64,000 nucleotides of DNA from Brenneria sp. hezel4-2-4 (lineage in GTDB: Bacteria > Pseudomonadota > Gammaproteobacteria > Enterobacterales > Enterobacteriaceae): contig NZ_JABJXS010000002.1 in assembly GCF_013155275.1 (NCBI RefSeq), positions 558,001-622,000 of the forward strand, given 5' to 3'. Under the pieces are notes generated by a model. The model ran no database searches and had not been told where the DNA came from. It worked only from the letters and a program-made list of their open reading frames with translations. Position numbers and translations under genes: made by a program. Positions 7,905 to 17,075 of this stretch are shown piece after piece. How positions within the stretch are numbered: the first letter of the stretch is position 1; the number at the start of each line of letters is the position of its first letter.

Positions 7905-8900
7905 ATGGCTTCTTTAAAAGATGTGGCAAAACTGGCGAATGTTTCTCTGATGACGGTATCCCGGGCGCTTAACAGCCCGCAATCGCTGAAGGCGGAAACC
8001 TATCAGCGCGTCAAACAGGCGATTGAAACACTTAACTACGTTCCCGACCTGTCGGCAAAAAAAATTCGCGGCGCCAGAGCAACGCCGAAAACCATCGGCG
8101 TACTGGCGCTGGACACCGTCACTACGCCGTTTTCGGTTGAAATGACGCTGTCGATTGAAGAGACCGCCCGGGCGTACGGCTGGAACAGCTTCGTCGTCAA
8201 TATGTTCGAGTCAGACTGCGTGGATGACATCGTTGACCTGCTGCTGTCGCACCGTCCTGCCGGGATCATCTACACCACGATGGGGCTGCGTAGAGTACCA
8301 GTGCCGAAAAAGCTGCTCAGCCTGCCGTGTGTGCTGGCGAACTGTGAAAGTGAGCAAGACAAGGTCGCCAGTTACATACCGGATGATGAGCAGGGGCAGT
8401 ATGACGGCTTTCACGCGCTGCTCAGCGCGGGCTACCGTAAGCCGCTGTGTATCCATCTGCCGCAGGAGCGGCTGGCCAGCGGTCGTCGGCGTCAGGGCCT
8501 GGAGCGCGCCTGCCTTGATTTTTCCCTCGATCCGCAACAGATCTGGCAGCATCATCTGCGGCTGGGTGACGAGCACTATATGGATGCGGTGACTATCGTC
8601 GAGCAATATCTGCATCGCGGCAAACCGCTGTTCGATTCGGTGGTGTGCGGCAACGACAGGGTGGCGTTTCTGGTCTACCAGACGCTGCTGTCAAAGGGCA
8701 TTCGCATTCCTGATGACGTCGCGGTGCTGGGCTATGACAATCTGGTGGGGATCGGCGATCTGTTCCTGCCGCCGCTGACTACGGTACAACTGCCGCATTA
8801 CGAAATTGGCCGACAGTCCACTCTGCATATCATCAATCGTCTGGAAAACCACGATATCACTAAAATCGCCAGTCCATTGCTGCGCCGGCGCTCCCTGTAA
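7905..8900 (+). CDS. LacI-family transcriptional regulator
   Basis: 331 residues. The N-terminal LacI helix-turn-helix is clear (SLKDVAKLANVSLMTVSRALN), followed by the hinge (YVPDLSAKKIRG) and a periplasmic-binding-protein-like sensor domain (IGVLALDT, FDSVVCGNDRVAF, DDVAVLGYDN). The ATG has AAAGGA upstream. An overlapping frame starting at 7652 is not credible. It is transcribed away from the porin-GH32-porin operon, with two identical palindromes in between, so it is most likely the local repressor of that operon and perhaps of the ABC genes. The inducer is unknown. Confidence 0.92.
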   Translation: MASLKDVAKLANVSLMTVSRALNSPQSLKAETYQRVKQAIETLNYVPDLSAKKIRGARATPKTIGVLALDTVTTPFSVEMTLSIEETARAYGWNSFVVNMFESDCVDDIVDLLLSHRPAGIIYTTMGLRRVPVPKKLLSLPCVLANCESEQDKVASYIPDDEQGQYDGFHALLSAGYRKPLCIHLPQERLASGRRRQGLERACLDFSLDPQQIWQHHLRLGDEHYMDAVTIVEQYLHRGKPLFDSVVCGNDRVAFLVYQTLLSKGIRIPDDVAVLGYDNLVGIGDLFLPPLTTVQLPHYEIGRQSTLHIINRLENHDITKIASPLLRRRSL

Positions 8901-8968
8901 CCTGACGGCCAGGGCAGGCCGTTCGCCAGCGCGCCCGACCGGCGCGATGGGTTGCCGCTGGCGCAGGG

Positions 8969-9967
8969 TTAGTCATTGACCATAATAGCGTGCTTTTTCA
9001 GCAGCCCCCGCAGTTGATGATAGGTCAGGCCCAGCAACTCGGCGGCTTTGCGTTGATTAAACCGCGCCTGCTTCAGCGCCTGATCGATAAAGTCCTTTTC
9101 CTGTGTGAGCTGCCACTGCTTCAGATCCAGCGGTAAATCCGGCCGCGGGCGCTGTACGGCCGTTGTGCCGGGTTGGGTTTCCGGCGCGGAAGAAGGCTTC
9201 TGGAAAGGATTGAGGATAATGCTGTCCAGCGCCCGATCGCTGCTGCCGTGCCGGTACACTGAACGTTCAACCACATTCTTCAATTCACGGATGTTCCCCG
9301 GCCAGCCATAGTTCAGCAGCGTGTCGCGAGCGTGCGGCGTGAAGCCGGGAAACAGCGGCAGGCGTAATTCGCGGCACATCTGAATGGCAAAATGCTCCGC
9401 CAGCAGCATGATGTCCTGCTGGCGTTGGCGCAACGGCGGCAGTTGCACCACGTCAAACGCCAGCCTGTCCAGCAGGTCGGCGCGGAATTTCCCGCTGGCC
9501 GCCAGCGCGGGAAGATCGTCATTGGTGGCGCACACTAGCCGGACATCCACCTGAAGTGACTGACCGCCGCCGACGCGCTCCAGCACGCCATATTCAATCA
9601 CCCGCAGCAGTTTTTCCTGTACCAGCATGGGCGCGGTCGCCAGTTCATCCAGAAAAAGCGTCCCGCCGTCGGCGCGCTCAAAGCGGCCCAGATGGCGTTT
9701 CTGCGCGCCGGTAAACGCGCCCGCCTCATGACCGAACAGCTCGGAATCCAGCAGATTTTCATTCAGCGCGGCGCAGTTCAGGGAAATAAACGGCCCTTGC
9801 CAGCGGGGAGAGAGGTAGTGCAGGCGGCTGGCAATCAGCTCTTTGCCGGTGCCGCGTTCGCCAATCACCAGCACCGGCTTGTTGAGCTGCGCCAGTTGCG
9901 AAACCTGTTCCAGCACTTCAAGAAAGCTGTTGGCTTCGCCGAGTAAATTTTCTTTTTCCTGCGCCAT
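8969..9967 (-). CDS. pspF: PspF, phage-shock operon sigma54 activator
   Basis: 332 residues from the ATG at 9967, which matches the E. coli start (MAEYKDNLLGEANSF there, MAQEKENLLGEANSF here). A GTG three codons earlier is in frame but less likely. The AAA+ domain has Walker A GERGTGKE at 36-43, the sigma54-contacting GAFTGA loop at 83-88, and a C-terminal Fis-type helix-turn-helix (KAAELLGLTYHQLRGLL). There is no N-terminal sensor domain, as usual for PspF, which is held inactive by PspA. It is divergent from pspA. Between HTH and AAA+ there is a proline/threonine-rich linker longer than in E. coli. Confidence 0.97.
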   Translation of the reverse strand: MAQEKENLLGEANSFLEVLEQVSQLAQLNKPVLVIGERGTGKELIASRLHYLSPRWQGPFISLNCAALNENLLDSELFGHEAGAFTGAQKRHLGRFERADGGTLFLDELATAPMLVQEKLLRVIEYGVLERVGGGQSLQVDVRLVCATNDDLPALAASGKFRADLLDRLAFDVVQLPPLRQRQQDIMLLAEHFAIQMCRELRLPLFPGFTPHARDTLLNYGWPGNIRELKNVVERSVYRHGSSDRALDSIILNPFQKPSSAPETQPGTTAVQRPRPDLPLDLKQWQLTQEKDFIDQALKQARFNQRKAAELLGLTYHQLRGLLKKHAIMVND

Positions 9968-9995
9968 CGGTTTCACCCTGTTATTTTTACTAATA

Positions 9996-10014
9996 ATTAG
10001 CCTATTTGACTAAT
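9996..10014. promoter_or_regulatory. Possible PspF upstream activating sequence
   Basis: Inverted repeat ATTAG-N9-CTAAT about 85-100 bp upstream of the pspA -24 element, where PspF enhancer sites sit in E. coli. A second imperfect repeat (GAATA-N8-TATTC) lies about 35 bp closer to the promoter. It is placed by position and symmetry only. Confidence 0.45.
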
Positions 10015-10057
10015 CTAGCGGGTATTGAAGAATAGTCAAAATTATTCAGGTCATATC

Positions 10058-10070
10058 TTTCAATGAGTTA
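10058..10070 (+). promoter_or_regulatory. Candidate IHF site
   Basis: TTTCAATGAGTTA fits WATCAA-N4-TTR with one mismatch. It lies between the putative PspF sites and the sigma54 promoter, where IHF bends the psp control region in E. coli. Confidence 0.45.
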
Positions 10071-10085
10071 GAGGAAAATTGAAAT

Positions 10086-10101
10086 TGGCACGGTTATTGA
10101 T
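10086..10101 (+). promoter_or_regulatory. Sigma54 promoter of pspABC
   Basis: TGGCACG-GTTA-TTGAT: the -24 GG and the -12 GA lie in the spacing of the TGGCACG-N4-TTGCW consensus, 85 bp before the pspA start. PspF is encoded divergently. Confidence 0.88.
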
Positions 10102-10186
10102 ATAGGTATAACCATATCGCTGCTCGCGGGTGGTGATAATCAATCAGGCGTAATCAGACGCTGGAAATCATTAAGAGGATTGGATT

Positions 10187-10852
10187 ATGGGTATTTTTTC
10201 TCGTTTCGCCGACATCGTGAACGCCAACATTAATTCATTGCTGGATAAGGCTGAAGATCCGCAAAAGCTGGTGCGGCTGATGATTCAGGAAATGGAAGAT
10301 ACGCTGGTTGAAGTACGTTCGACCTCTGCACGCGCGCTGGCGGAAAAGAAACAGATTGCCCGCCGTATTGAGCAGGCTCACACGCAGCAGGCGCAGTGGC
10401 AGGAAAAAGCGGAACTGGCATTACGGAAAGATAAAGACGATCTGGCCCGCGCCGCTTTGATTGAAAAACAGAAACTGACGGACCTGATTACGCTATTGCA
10501 GCACGAAGCGGAAAATGTGGAAGAGACGCTGGATCGCATGAAGCGCGAAATTGGCGAGCTGGAAAATAAACTGAGCGAAACCCGCGCCCGCCAGCAGGCG
10601 TTAACGCTGCGTCATCAGGCTGCGTCCTCATCGCGCGATGTGCGTCGTCAACTGGACAGCGGGAAACTGGATGAAGCCATGGCGCGTTTTGAACAGTTCG
10701 AACGCCGCATTGATACGATGGAAGCGGAAGCTGAAAGCGTGGGTCTGGGAAAACAAAAACCGTTGGATCAGCAATTTGCCGAGCTGAAAGCCGATGATGA
10801 AATCAGCGCGCAACTGGCGGCACTTAAAGCTAAAGTTAAATCAGCAGAATAA
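10187..10852 (+). CDS. pspA: PspA, phage shock protein A
   Basis: 221-residue peripheral inner-membrane protein of the PspA/IM30 family, almost entirely coiled coil. It begins [32 protein letters not shown], as in E. coli PspA. It binds and inhibits PspF when unstressed, and assembles on damaged inner membrane to limit proton leakage. ATG preceded by AAGAGGA. First gene of pspABC under the sigma54 promoter. Confidence 0.98.
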   Translation: MGIFSRFADIVNANINSLLDKAEDPQKLVRLMIQEMEDTLVEVRSTSARALAEKKQIARRIEQAHTQQAQWQEKAELALRKDKDDLARAALIEKQKLTDLITLLQHEAENVEETLDRMKREIGELENKLSETRARQQALTLRHQAASSSRDVRRQLDSGKLDEAMARFEQFERRIDTMEAEAESVGLGKQKPLDQQFAELKADDEISAQLAALKAKVKSAE

Positions 10853-10860
10853 ACCGGGCC

Positions 10861-10886
10861 GGCTGTCGCCAAGGGTGGCGGCAGCC
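10861..10886 (+). other. Intergenic hairpin between pspA and pspB
   Basis: 10-bp stem (GGCTGTCGCC / GGCGGCAGCC with one G-T pair) in the 68-bp pspA-pspB gap, without a T-tract. It could stabilise the pspA 3' end so that PspA is made in excess of PspB/C. Confidence 0.5.
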
Positions 10887-10920
10887 ATAACGGCGAACAT
10901 AATAATTTTAAGGAGACACG

Positions 10921-11148
10921 ATGAGTGCTTTGTTTCTTGCCATACCGCTGACCATTTTTATGCTGTTTGTGGCACCGATATGGCTTTGGCTACATTACAG
11001 TCAGCGCAAGCAAAACAATGCTCAACTGGGACAAAGCGACATGCAGCGTCTGACGCGACTGACCGAAGATGCCCGCCGTATGCGCGAACGCATTCAGGCG
11101 CTGGAAGAAATTCTGGACGCGGAACATCCGGACTGGAGAAAATCGTAA
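10921..11148 (+). CDS. pspB: PspB, phage shock protein B
   Basis: 75 residues. One N-terminal membrane helix is followed by a cytoplasmic helical region (LTRLTEDARRMRERIQALEEIL). With PspC it senses envelope stress and draws PspA away from PspF. AAGGAG lies 7-8 bases before the ATG. The stop codon overlaps the pspC start (TAATG). Confidence 0.97.
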   Translation: MSALFLAIPLTIFMLFVAPIWLWLHYSQRKQNNAQLGQSDMQRLTRLTEDARRMRERIQALEEILDAEHPDWRKS

Positions 11149-11507
11149 TGAAAAATACATGGTCGGGTAAAACCTTATATCGCATACCGGAAGAGGGGAT
11201 GCTGAAAGGCGTCTGCGCCGGGTTGGCGCGTTATTTTGATGTACCGGTCAAATTGCTGCGGGTGATTGTGGTGCTGTCGATGTTCTTCGGCCTGTTCTTC
11301 TTCACCATACTGGCTTATATCATTCTCAGCTTTATTCTTGAGCCGGCGCCGGCGAATAGCTACCGCGATGCGTCGCCGCAGACGCCGAATCAGTTGCTGA
11401 ATGATGCCGATGCCACCCTGAACGCCAGCGAGCAGCGCCTGCGCAATATTGAACGCTATGTCACTTCCGATACCTTTGGCGTCGAGAGCCGCTTTCGCCA
11501 GCTTTAA
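11148..11507 (+). CDS. pspC: PspC, phage shock protein C
   Basis: 119 residues, the E. coli length. The PspC domain (LYRIPEEGMLKGVCAGLARYFDVPVKLLRVIVVL) runs into a membrane helix near residues 40-65, with a soluble C-terminal tail. The start overlaps the pspB stop by one base; longer frames upstream are inside pspB. pspD and pspE, which follow in E. coli, are not here; the next 184 bp hold no recognisable gene. Confidence 0.97.
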   Translation: MKNTWSGKTLYRIPEEGMLKGVCAGLARYFDVPVKLLRVIVVLSMFFGLFFFTILAYIILSFILEPAPANSYRDASPQTPNQLLNDADATLNASEQRLRNIERYVTSDTFGVESRFRQL

Positions 11508-11691
11508 ACGTTTTACCTCTCTGCAACGGTAATGCTAAATATCCGCTAAGCGTGCGACGCCGATGTTATTAAAAAATAATATCGCGTCGCGCCTTACTTT
11601 TTCGCCCCAGACGGCCGTCGGCGTCAGGTTTGTGAGTCTCCCTGATTTCGTGTACAAACGCATCATTGGTTTCAACTAAATAAGGTGCTTC

Positions 11692-14460
11692 ATGGATGAT
11701 TCAATGTGGGTGATCGGCTTATGGCTGTTGCTGATTTACATCATTTTGATGCCGTTCGTGGTGTTGGTGGCGTATAAGCGCAGCTTGCGTAATCAACAGC
11801 GGACCGAGCAACTGGCGCAAACGGTGGCGCAGTTGCGCTCGGATCTGACCCGTATATCGGCGCAGATTACTCAGCCGCCGCATCAGGCTTACTCACCCTC
11901 ATCGCCGGGCGCGACAACGTTATCACCCATGACGTCGGCGCTGGCCGAGGCCGACGCCGCAACACAGCCGGTTATCCCGTCAGCCGACGTCGACGCGGCG
12001 CCGGTAAAAGAAGACGCCTCGTCATCTGCGGATAACGTCTGGCGATCCGCCTCATCCGAGTCGCATTCAGGTCTGTTTTCCTCTCTGGCGGGCTGGCTGC
12101 TGCAAGGCAATCCGCTGGCGAAGATAGGGATCCTGTTGCTGTTTTTCGGCCTGGCTTACCTGATGAAGTTCAGCATTGAGCACGACATACTGTCCATTGA
12201 GTGGCGTCTGGGGATCGCGGCGTTAATCAGCGGCGGGCTACTGGCGTTCGGCTGGTGCCTGCGGCGCCGGCAACGGCTGTATGCGCTGATATTACAAGGC
12301 GGGGCGGTCGGCGCTTTGTATATCACGATATTTGGCGCCTTTAGGCTGTACCTGCTGTTGCCCTATACCCTGGCTTTTGCCCTGCTGCTGGCGGTTTGCG
12401 CCGCCAGCGTCGGACTGGCGGTGTTGCAGCGTTCCTTAAGCCTGGCGATGTTAGCCAGCATCGGCGGTTATTTGGCGCCGATCCTGCTGTCGCAGGGAAG
12501 CGGCGACCATGTGGTGCTGTTTTCCTATTATCTGCTGTTGTCGCTGGGTATTCTGACCATCAGCGCGCGCCAGTCCTGGCGGGAGCTTAACCTGTTAGGG
12601 ATGATTTTTACCTTTGGCGTGGCGACGGTTTGGGGGGCGGAGCATTATCAGCCGGCGCACTACCTCAGCAGCCAGCTATTCCTGATTGTCAATATTCTGA
12701 TCTTCGGCGTCGGCGCGCTGCATTTCTCGCTGCGCCATCAGCCTGTGGGCAAACAGATCGTCGATGGCCTGCTGCTGTTTGCTCCGCCGTTAATCGGCTT
12801 TGGCATGCAGTATCTGATAACGCAGCCGTGGACCTATGGTCCAGCGTTATCGGCACTGGGCTACGGCCTGTTTTATCTGTCGTCGGGAATATATTTCCGT
12901 CGCAAAACGCCGCGTTTAGGGCTGTTTTCATTGGCGTTGAGCGCCTGTTTTCTGACGCTGTCCGTGCCGCTGGCCTTTTCCGCGCAATGGACGTCAATGA
13001 CCTGGCTGTTGGAAGGGTTGTGCGTCTTGTGGGCGGGACTGTACCAAAACCAGCGGCGCATGGGATGGAGCGGGGCGGCGATTATGCTGCTGGGCGTGCT
13101 GTCGGCCGGCTATGCGCTGTTTTTCACGTCGCTCACGGTTCTATCCTTCCTGTTTATCTTCGGTATTCTGGCGATGACCGCCCTGTGCACCAGCCTGTGC
13201 TGGCGGCGCTATCGTCAGGTGGAAACGCATTGGCGCGCATTCAGTCGCATCTTCTTTATGCTGGGCATCGCGACATGGCTTGGCTGGTTGCTTTATGCCG
13301 TCGATCGGGCGCTGAACGCCTACGTCGCCGCATTCTGGCATGGCAGCGAGTTTATGCCGCCCTGGCGCACGCATGCGTTGCTGTTCCCCCCATTGCTTCT
13401 GCTAACCATCGCCTTGTCCGCGTTGATATGGCATACCGCGGGGAGACGTCTTAACTGGGCCGCGCTGCGCTACAGCGGTGGGTTGCTGTGGGGCGCTATA
13501 CTGCTGGCGGTGTTGCAGCAATTTCTCGGGGCGGAATATCGGCAGTTGCCGCTACTGAATATCGGTGAACAACTTACGGCGCTGGGAAGCTGGCTGGCAT
13601 GTTTCGCCATCGCCTACCGGTTGCTTTATCGCGATGAAATCTCGCTGCCAATCCGACTGACGCAGGGTTTTCATCTGTCGCTGTTCTGGATGTGGGTGAG
13701 TTTTCTGTTTCTGATGGCGTCACAGTATCTGTATCCGCTGATCCCGCCGCAGGTGGAAGAAGGCGCGCCGCTGCTGACGATCGTGCTGCTATCGGCCATC
13801 GTCATCGCGCTGGCGTCGCCAACACGGCATCGGCTGTGGCCGCTGACGCGGTGGGCGCCGTTGTATAACCGCACGGGGCTGGTGCCGTTGGTCGCCATTC
13901 TGTTTACCCTGCTGGGGAACGTCAACCTAATGGACGGGCAGTGGAACAGTGACCAGGCGTTTTATATACCGCTGTTTAATCCGCTGGAAGCCGGCATGGC
14001 GCTGGCGCTGGCTGCGTTGGTCATAGGATATCGCCGGATGATAACGGCGTCGGCGCAGAATGCAGGATTAAGACGTCGTTGCCGTTTCGCGCTATGGTTA
14101 TTAGGTTTCTGGCTGCTCAACGGGATGCTGTTGCGTGCGCTGGCCAGCTATACCCCGATCCCCTGGTCAGCCGACGCCCTGTGGGATTCGCGACTGGTAC
14201 AAACCACCTTCGCGCTGCTATGGACGCTTTCCGCGCTGATCGGCATGGTGTGGTCAACCCGACGCCAGCAGCGCGGCGGCTGGTTGGCCGGGGCGGCGTT
14301 GCTGGGCGTGACGATAGTCAAACTATTTTTAGTGGATAGCGCGGTCGGCGGCGGACTGGCGCGGGCGGTGGCCTTTATCGGCGTCGCGATCCTGATATTG
14401 ATTGTCGGCTATTTTGCCCCCTTGCCGCCGAAACAGCGCTCGAGCGCCTCTGCAATATAA
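11692..14460 (+). CDS. DUF2339 polytopic membrane protein
   Basis: 922 residues. A short N-terminal membrane helix is followed by a coiled-coil and a Ser/Ala/Pro-rich segment (about residues 35-125), then some two dozen hydrophobic helices to the end. This is the layout of DUF2339 proteins; the motif AKIGILLLFFGLAYLMKFSIEH at about 144-165 is characteristic. Function is not established for the family. It sits between psp and ycjXF with AAGGTGC before the ATG, 184 bp after pspC, so it may have its own promoter. E. coli has no such gene at this place. Confidence 0.85.
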   Translation: MDDSMWVIGLWLLLIYIILMPFVVLVAYKRSLRNQQRTEQLAQTVAQLRSDLTRISAQITQPPHQAYSPSSPGATTLSPMTSALAEADAATQPVIPSADVDAAPVKEDASSSADNVWRSASSESHSGLFSSLAGWLLQGNPLAKIGILLLFFGLAYLMKFSIEHDILSIEWRLGIAALISGGLLAFGWCLRRRQRLYALILQGGAVGALYITIFGAFRLYLLLPYTLAFALLLAVCAASVGLAVLQRSLSLAMLASIGGYLAPILLSQGSGDHVVLFSYYLLLSLGILTISARQSWRELNLLGMIFTFGVATVWGAEHYQPAHYLSSQLFLIVNILIFGVGALHFSLRHQPVGKQIVDGLLLFAPPLIGFGMQYLITQPWTYGPALSALGYGLFYLSSGIYFRRKTPRLGLFSLALSACFLTLSVPLAFSAQWTSMTWLLEGLCVLWAGLYQNQRRMGWSGAAIMLLGVLSAGYALFFTSLTVLSFLFIFGILAMTALCTSLCWRRYRQVETHWRAFSRIFFMLGIATWLGWLLYAVDRALNAYVAAFWHGSEFMPPWRTHALLFPPLLLLTIALSALIWHTAGRRLNWAALRYSGGLLWGAILLAVLQQFLGAEYRQLPLLNIGEQLTALGSWLACFAIAYRLLYRDEISLPIRLTQGFHLSLFWMWVSFLFLMASQYLYPLIPPQVEEGAPLLTIVLLSAIVIALASPTRHRLWPLTRWAPLYNRTGLVPLVAILFTLLGNVNLMDGQWNSDQAFYIPLFNPLEAGMALALAALVIGYRRMITASAQNAGLRRRCRFALWLLGFWLLNGMLLRALASYTPIPWSADALWDSRLVQTTFALLWTLSALIGMVWSTRRQQRGGWLAGAALLGVTIVKLFLVDSAVGGGLARAVAFIGVAILILIVGYFAPLPPKQRSSASAI

Positions 14461-14492
14461 AGACAAGGCATACAGGAGTCAGAGTTTATCCA

Positions 14493-15890
14493 ATGAAGCG
14501 ATTACAAAATGAGATTAATTCGCTGGTTAACCGCGGCGTGGATCGCCATCTGCGGCTGGCGGTTACCGGATTGAGCCGCAGCGGGAAAACGGCCTTCATT
14601 ACGGCATTTGTCAATCAATTGCTGAATATACACAGCGGCGCCCATCTTCCGCTATTTTCCGCCGTACGTGAAGGGCGGTTGCTGGGCGCCAAACGCGTTC
14701 CGCAGCGCGACCTCGGCGTTCCGCGATTTGCCTATGATGAAGGGATGGCGGCGCTTTATGGATCGCCGCCCGACTGGCCGACGCCGACGCGCGGGGTCAG
14801 TGAAATCCGTCTGGCGCTTCGCTACCGCTCCAATGACTCGCTGCTGCGGCATTTTAAGGATACTTCCACGTTGTATCTGGAAATTGTGGATTACCCCGGC
14901 GAATGGCTACTGGATTTACCGCTGCTGGAACAAACCTACCTGAGCTGGTCGCGCCAGATGGCGGGGCTGTTGCAGGGCGACCGCGCCGAGTGGGCCAAAC
15001 CCTGGCTGGCGCTGTGCGAAAAACTCGACCCGCTGGCGCCGGCTGATGAAAACCAACTGGCGGCCATTGCGCAGGCTTATACCGATTATTTAGTCCGCTG
15101 CAAACAGCAAGGATTACATTTCATCCAGCCGGGACGCTTTGTGCTGCCGGGGGATCTGGCCGGCGCGCCGGTGCTGCAATTTTTCCCGTGGCCGCAGATA
15201 GATAAGCTGGGTGAGGCTAAGCTGGCGCAGGCGGATGTCAAAACCAATATCGGTATGCTGCGCCAGCGTTTCGACTATTACTGTCAGTCGGTGGTGAAAG
15301 GGTTTTATAAACATTACTTTGTGCGTTTCGACCGCCAGATTGTGCTGGTGGATTGCCTGCAACCGCTGAACAGCGGCATACATGCCTTCAACGATATGCG
15401 GCTGGCGCTCACCCAACTGATGCAAAGCTTTCATTACGGCAAACGCACGCTGTTCCGGCGTCTGTTCTCTCCCTGTATCGATAAACTGATGTTCGCCGCC
15501 AGCAAATCCGATCATATTACCGCCGATCAACATGCCAACCTGGTGTCGTTGCTTCAGCAACTGGTGCAGGAAGCCTGGCAGAACGCCGCGTTTGAAGGGA
15601 TTAGCATGGATTGCGCCGGTATCGCCTCGATCCAATCGACGCAAAGCGGCGTGGTCGAGCATCAGGGGCAGAAAATACCGGCGCTGAAAGGCAACCGCCT
15701 GAGCGACGGCCAGCCTTTGACGGTTTACCCCGGCGAAGTGCCGGCCCGTTTGCCTGGCGCGGCGTTCTGGCAGGCGCAGGGATTCCATTTTGATGAATTT
15801 CGCCCGCGTGAAATGACCGTGGACACGCCATTGCCGCATATCCGTCTGGATACGGTGATGGAGTTTTTGTTGGGAGATAAATTGCGATGA
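14493..15890 (+). CDS. ycjX: YcjX, P-loop NTPase-like stress protein
   Basis: 465 residues, the same length as E. coli YcjX (DUF463). The P-loop SRSGKTAF near residue 31 is clear, and GTP-binding-like motifs follow ([13 protein letters not shown]). In E. coli it is part of the psp-neighbouring, stress-induced regulon; its biochemical role is unknown. The start has CAGGAG upstream. The stop overlaps the ycjF start by four bases (ATGA). Confidence 0.95.
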   Translation: MKRLQNEINSLVNRGVDRHLRLAVTGLSRSGKTAFITAFVNQLLNIHSGAHLPLFSAVREGRLLGAKRVPQRDLGVPRFAYDEGMAALYGSPPDWPTPTRGVSEIRLALRYRSNDSLLRHFKDTSTLYLEIVDYPGEWLLDLPLLEQTYLSWSRQMAGLLQGDRAEWAKPWLALCEKLDPLAPADENQLAAIAQAYTDYLVRCKQQGLHFIQPGRFVLPGDLAGAPVLQFFPWPQIDKLGEAKLAQADVKTNIGMLRQRFDYYCQSVVKGFYKHYFVRFDRQIVLVDCLQPLNSGIHAFNDMRLALTQLMQSFHYGKRTLFRRLFSPCIDKLMFAASKSDHITADQHANLVSLLQQLVQEAWQNAAFEGISMDCAGIASIQSTQSGVVEHQGQKIPALKGNRLSDGQPLTVYPGEVPARLPGAAFWQAQGFHFDEFRPREMTVDTPLPHIRLDTVMEFLLGDKLR

Positions 15891-16930
15891 ACGAACCACT
15901 GAAACCGCGCATGACCTTTGATAAAGCATCGCCTGCGGAACCTCAACCTCAGCTACGCGCCAACGTCGCCTTCGATGAGCAGGATGCGGAACACTTTTCA
16001 CCGGTCAGCCGCGAACAGGAAGTCCCTGAAGAAGGCGCCGCGGAAGCGGTCGTCAATGCGGCTTTACGCCCTAAACGCAGCCTGTGGCGGCGCATGGTGA
16101 TGGCCGGGCTGACGCTGTTTGGCGTCAGCGCCATCGCCCAGGGCGTGCAGTCGCTGCATAATTCCTGGATACAGCAGGACTGGATCGCGTTGGGCGGGAT
16201 TACGGCAGGCGGTTTGATTGTGGTGGCGGGCGTGGGATCGGTCGCCGTCGAATGGCGGCGTCTTTATCGTTTGCGGCAGCGGGCGGAGGAGCGGGATATT
16301 GCCCGCGATTTGCTGCACAGTCACGGTATTGGCCGCGGGCGTGAATTTTGCGAAAAACTGGCCCGTCAGGCGGGGCTGGATAATGGACACCCCGCGTTAC
16401 AGCGTTGGCAAGCATCGCTACATGAAACGCATAACGACCGTGAAGTGATTGAACTCTATGCCCGGTTGGTTCAACCGGTGCTGGATAGTCAGGCAAGGCG
16501 TGAAATCAGCCGTTCGGCGGCGGAATCGACATTGATGATCGCCGTCAGCCCGCTGGCATTGGTCGATATGGCGTTTATCGCCTGGCGAAATTTACGGCTG
16601 ATCAATCGCATTGCCGCGCTGTATGGCATCGAGCTGGGTTACTTCAGCCGTATCCGTCTTTTTCGCTTGGTGCTGCTGAATATTGCTTTTGCCGGCGCCT
16701 CCGAACTGGTGCGGGAAATCGGCATGGACTGGATGTCGCAGGATCTGGCCGCCCGGCTGTCGGCCCGGGCGGCGCAGGGCATCGGCGCGGGTTTGCTTAC
16801 CGCCCGGCTGGGCATCAAGGCGATGGAGCTGTGCCGCCCGCTGCCCTGGCTGGATGACAAACCCCGCCTGGGCGATTTTCGCCGCGAGCTGATAGGGCAG
16901 GTGAAAGAGACGCTGCAAAAAAACCGCTAG
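15887..16930 (+). CDS. ycjF: YcjF, UPF0283 inner-membrane protein
   Basis: 347 residues. An acidic/proline-containing N-terminal tail is followed by two membrane helices (about residues 68-118), then a DUF697-type region ([28 protein letters not shown]). It overlaps ycjX by 4 bp, so the two are translationally coupled. The order ycjX-ycjF-tyrR is that of E. coli. Confidence 0.95.
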   Translation: MNEPLKPRMTFDKASPAEPQPQLRANVAFDEQDAEHFSPVSREQEVPEEGAAEAVVNAALRPKRSLWRRMVMAGLTLFGVSAIAQGVQSLHNSWIQQDWIALGGITAGGLIVVAGVGSVAVEWRRLYRLRQRAEERDIARDLLHSHGIGRGREFCEKLARQAGLDNGHPALQRWQASLHETHNDREVIELYARLVQPVLDSQARREISRSAAESTLMIAVSPLALVDMAFIAWRNLRLINRIAALYGIELGYFSRIRLFRLVLLNIAFAGASELVREIGMDWMSQDLAARLSARAAQGIGAGLLTARLGIKAMELCRPLPWLDDKPRLGDFRRELIGQVKETLQKNR

Positions 16931-16977
16931 CAGATGTGACGCGTTGCCCGCCGCCGGCTGGAAAATAGATCGTTAAG

Positions 16978-16995
16978 TGTCAACTTTTGCTGACA
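16978..16995. promoter_or_regulatory. Candidate TyrR box upstream of tyrR
   Basis: TGTCAACTTTTGCTGACA keeps the TGT-N12-ACA frame of the TyrR box (TGTAAA-N6-TTTACA) with three changes, inside a longer dyad AAGTGTCA-N8-TGACACTT. Its place 80-100 bp before tyrR suggests autorepression. Confidence 0.5.
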
Positions 16996-17075
16996 CTTTG
17001 CTTCATCCTACGCGGACGAAAGAGTATTATCAGATCTTATTAGCCTGTCGCACCTGTTAAAGAAGGTTGTCATTG

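Noticed and set aside
7652-7972. 106-codon + strand frame in the LacI control region
   Set aside because: It spans the CRP/operator sites and runs into the LacI-family gene in another frame; composition is not protein-like and there is no ribosome site.
15114-16001. 295-codon frame antisense to ycjX
   Set aside because: Shadow frame crossing the ycjX-ycjF junction; no family similarity.
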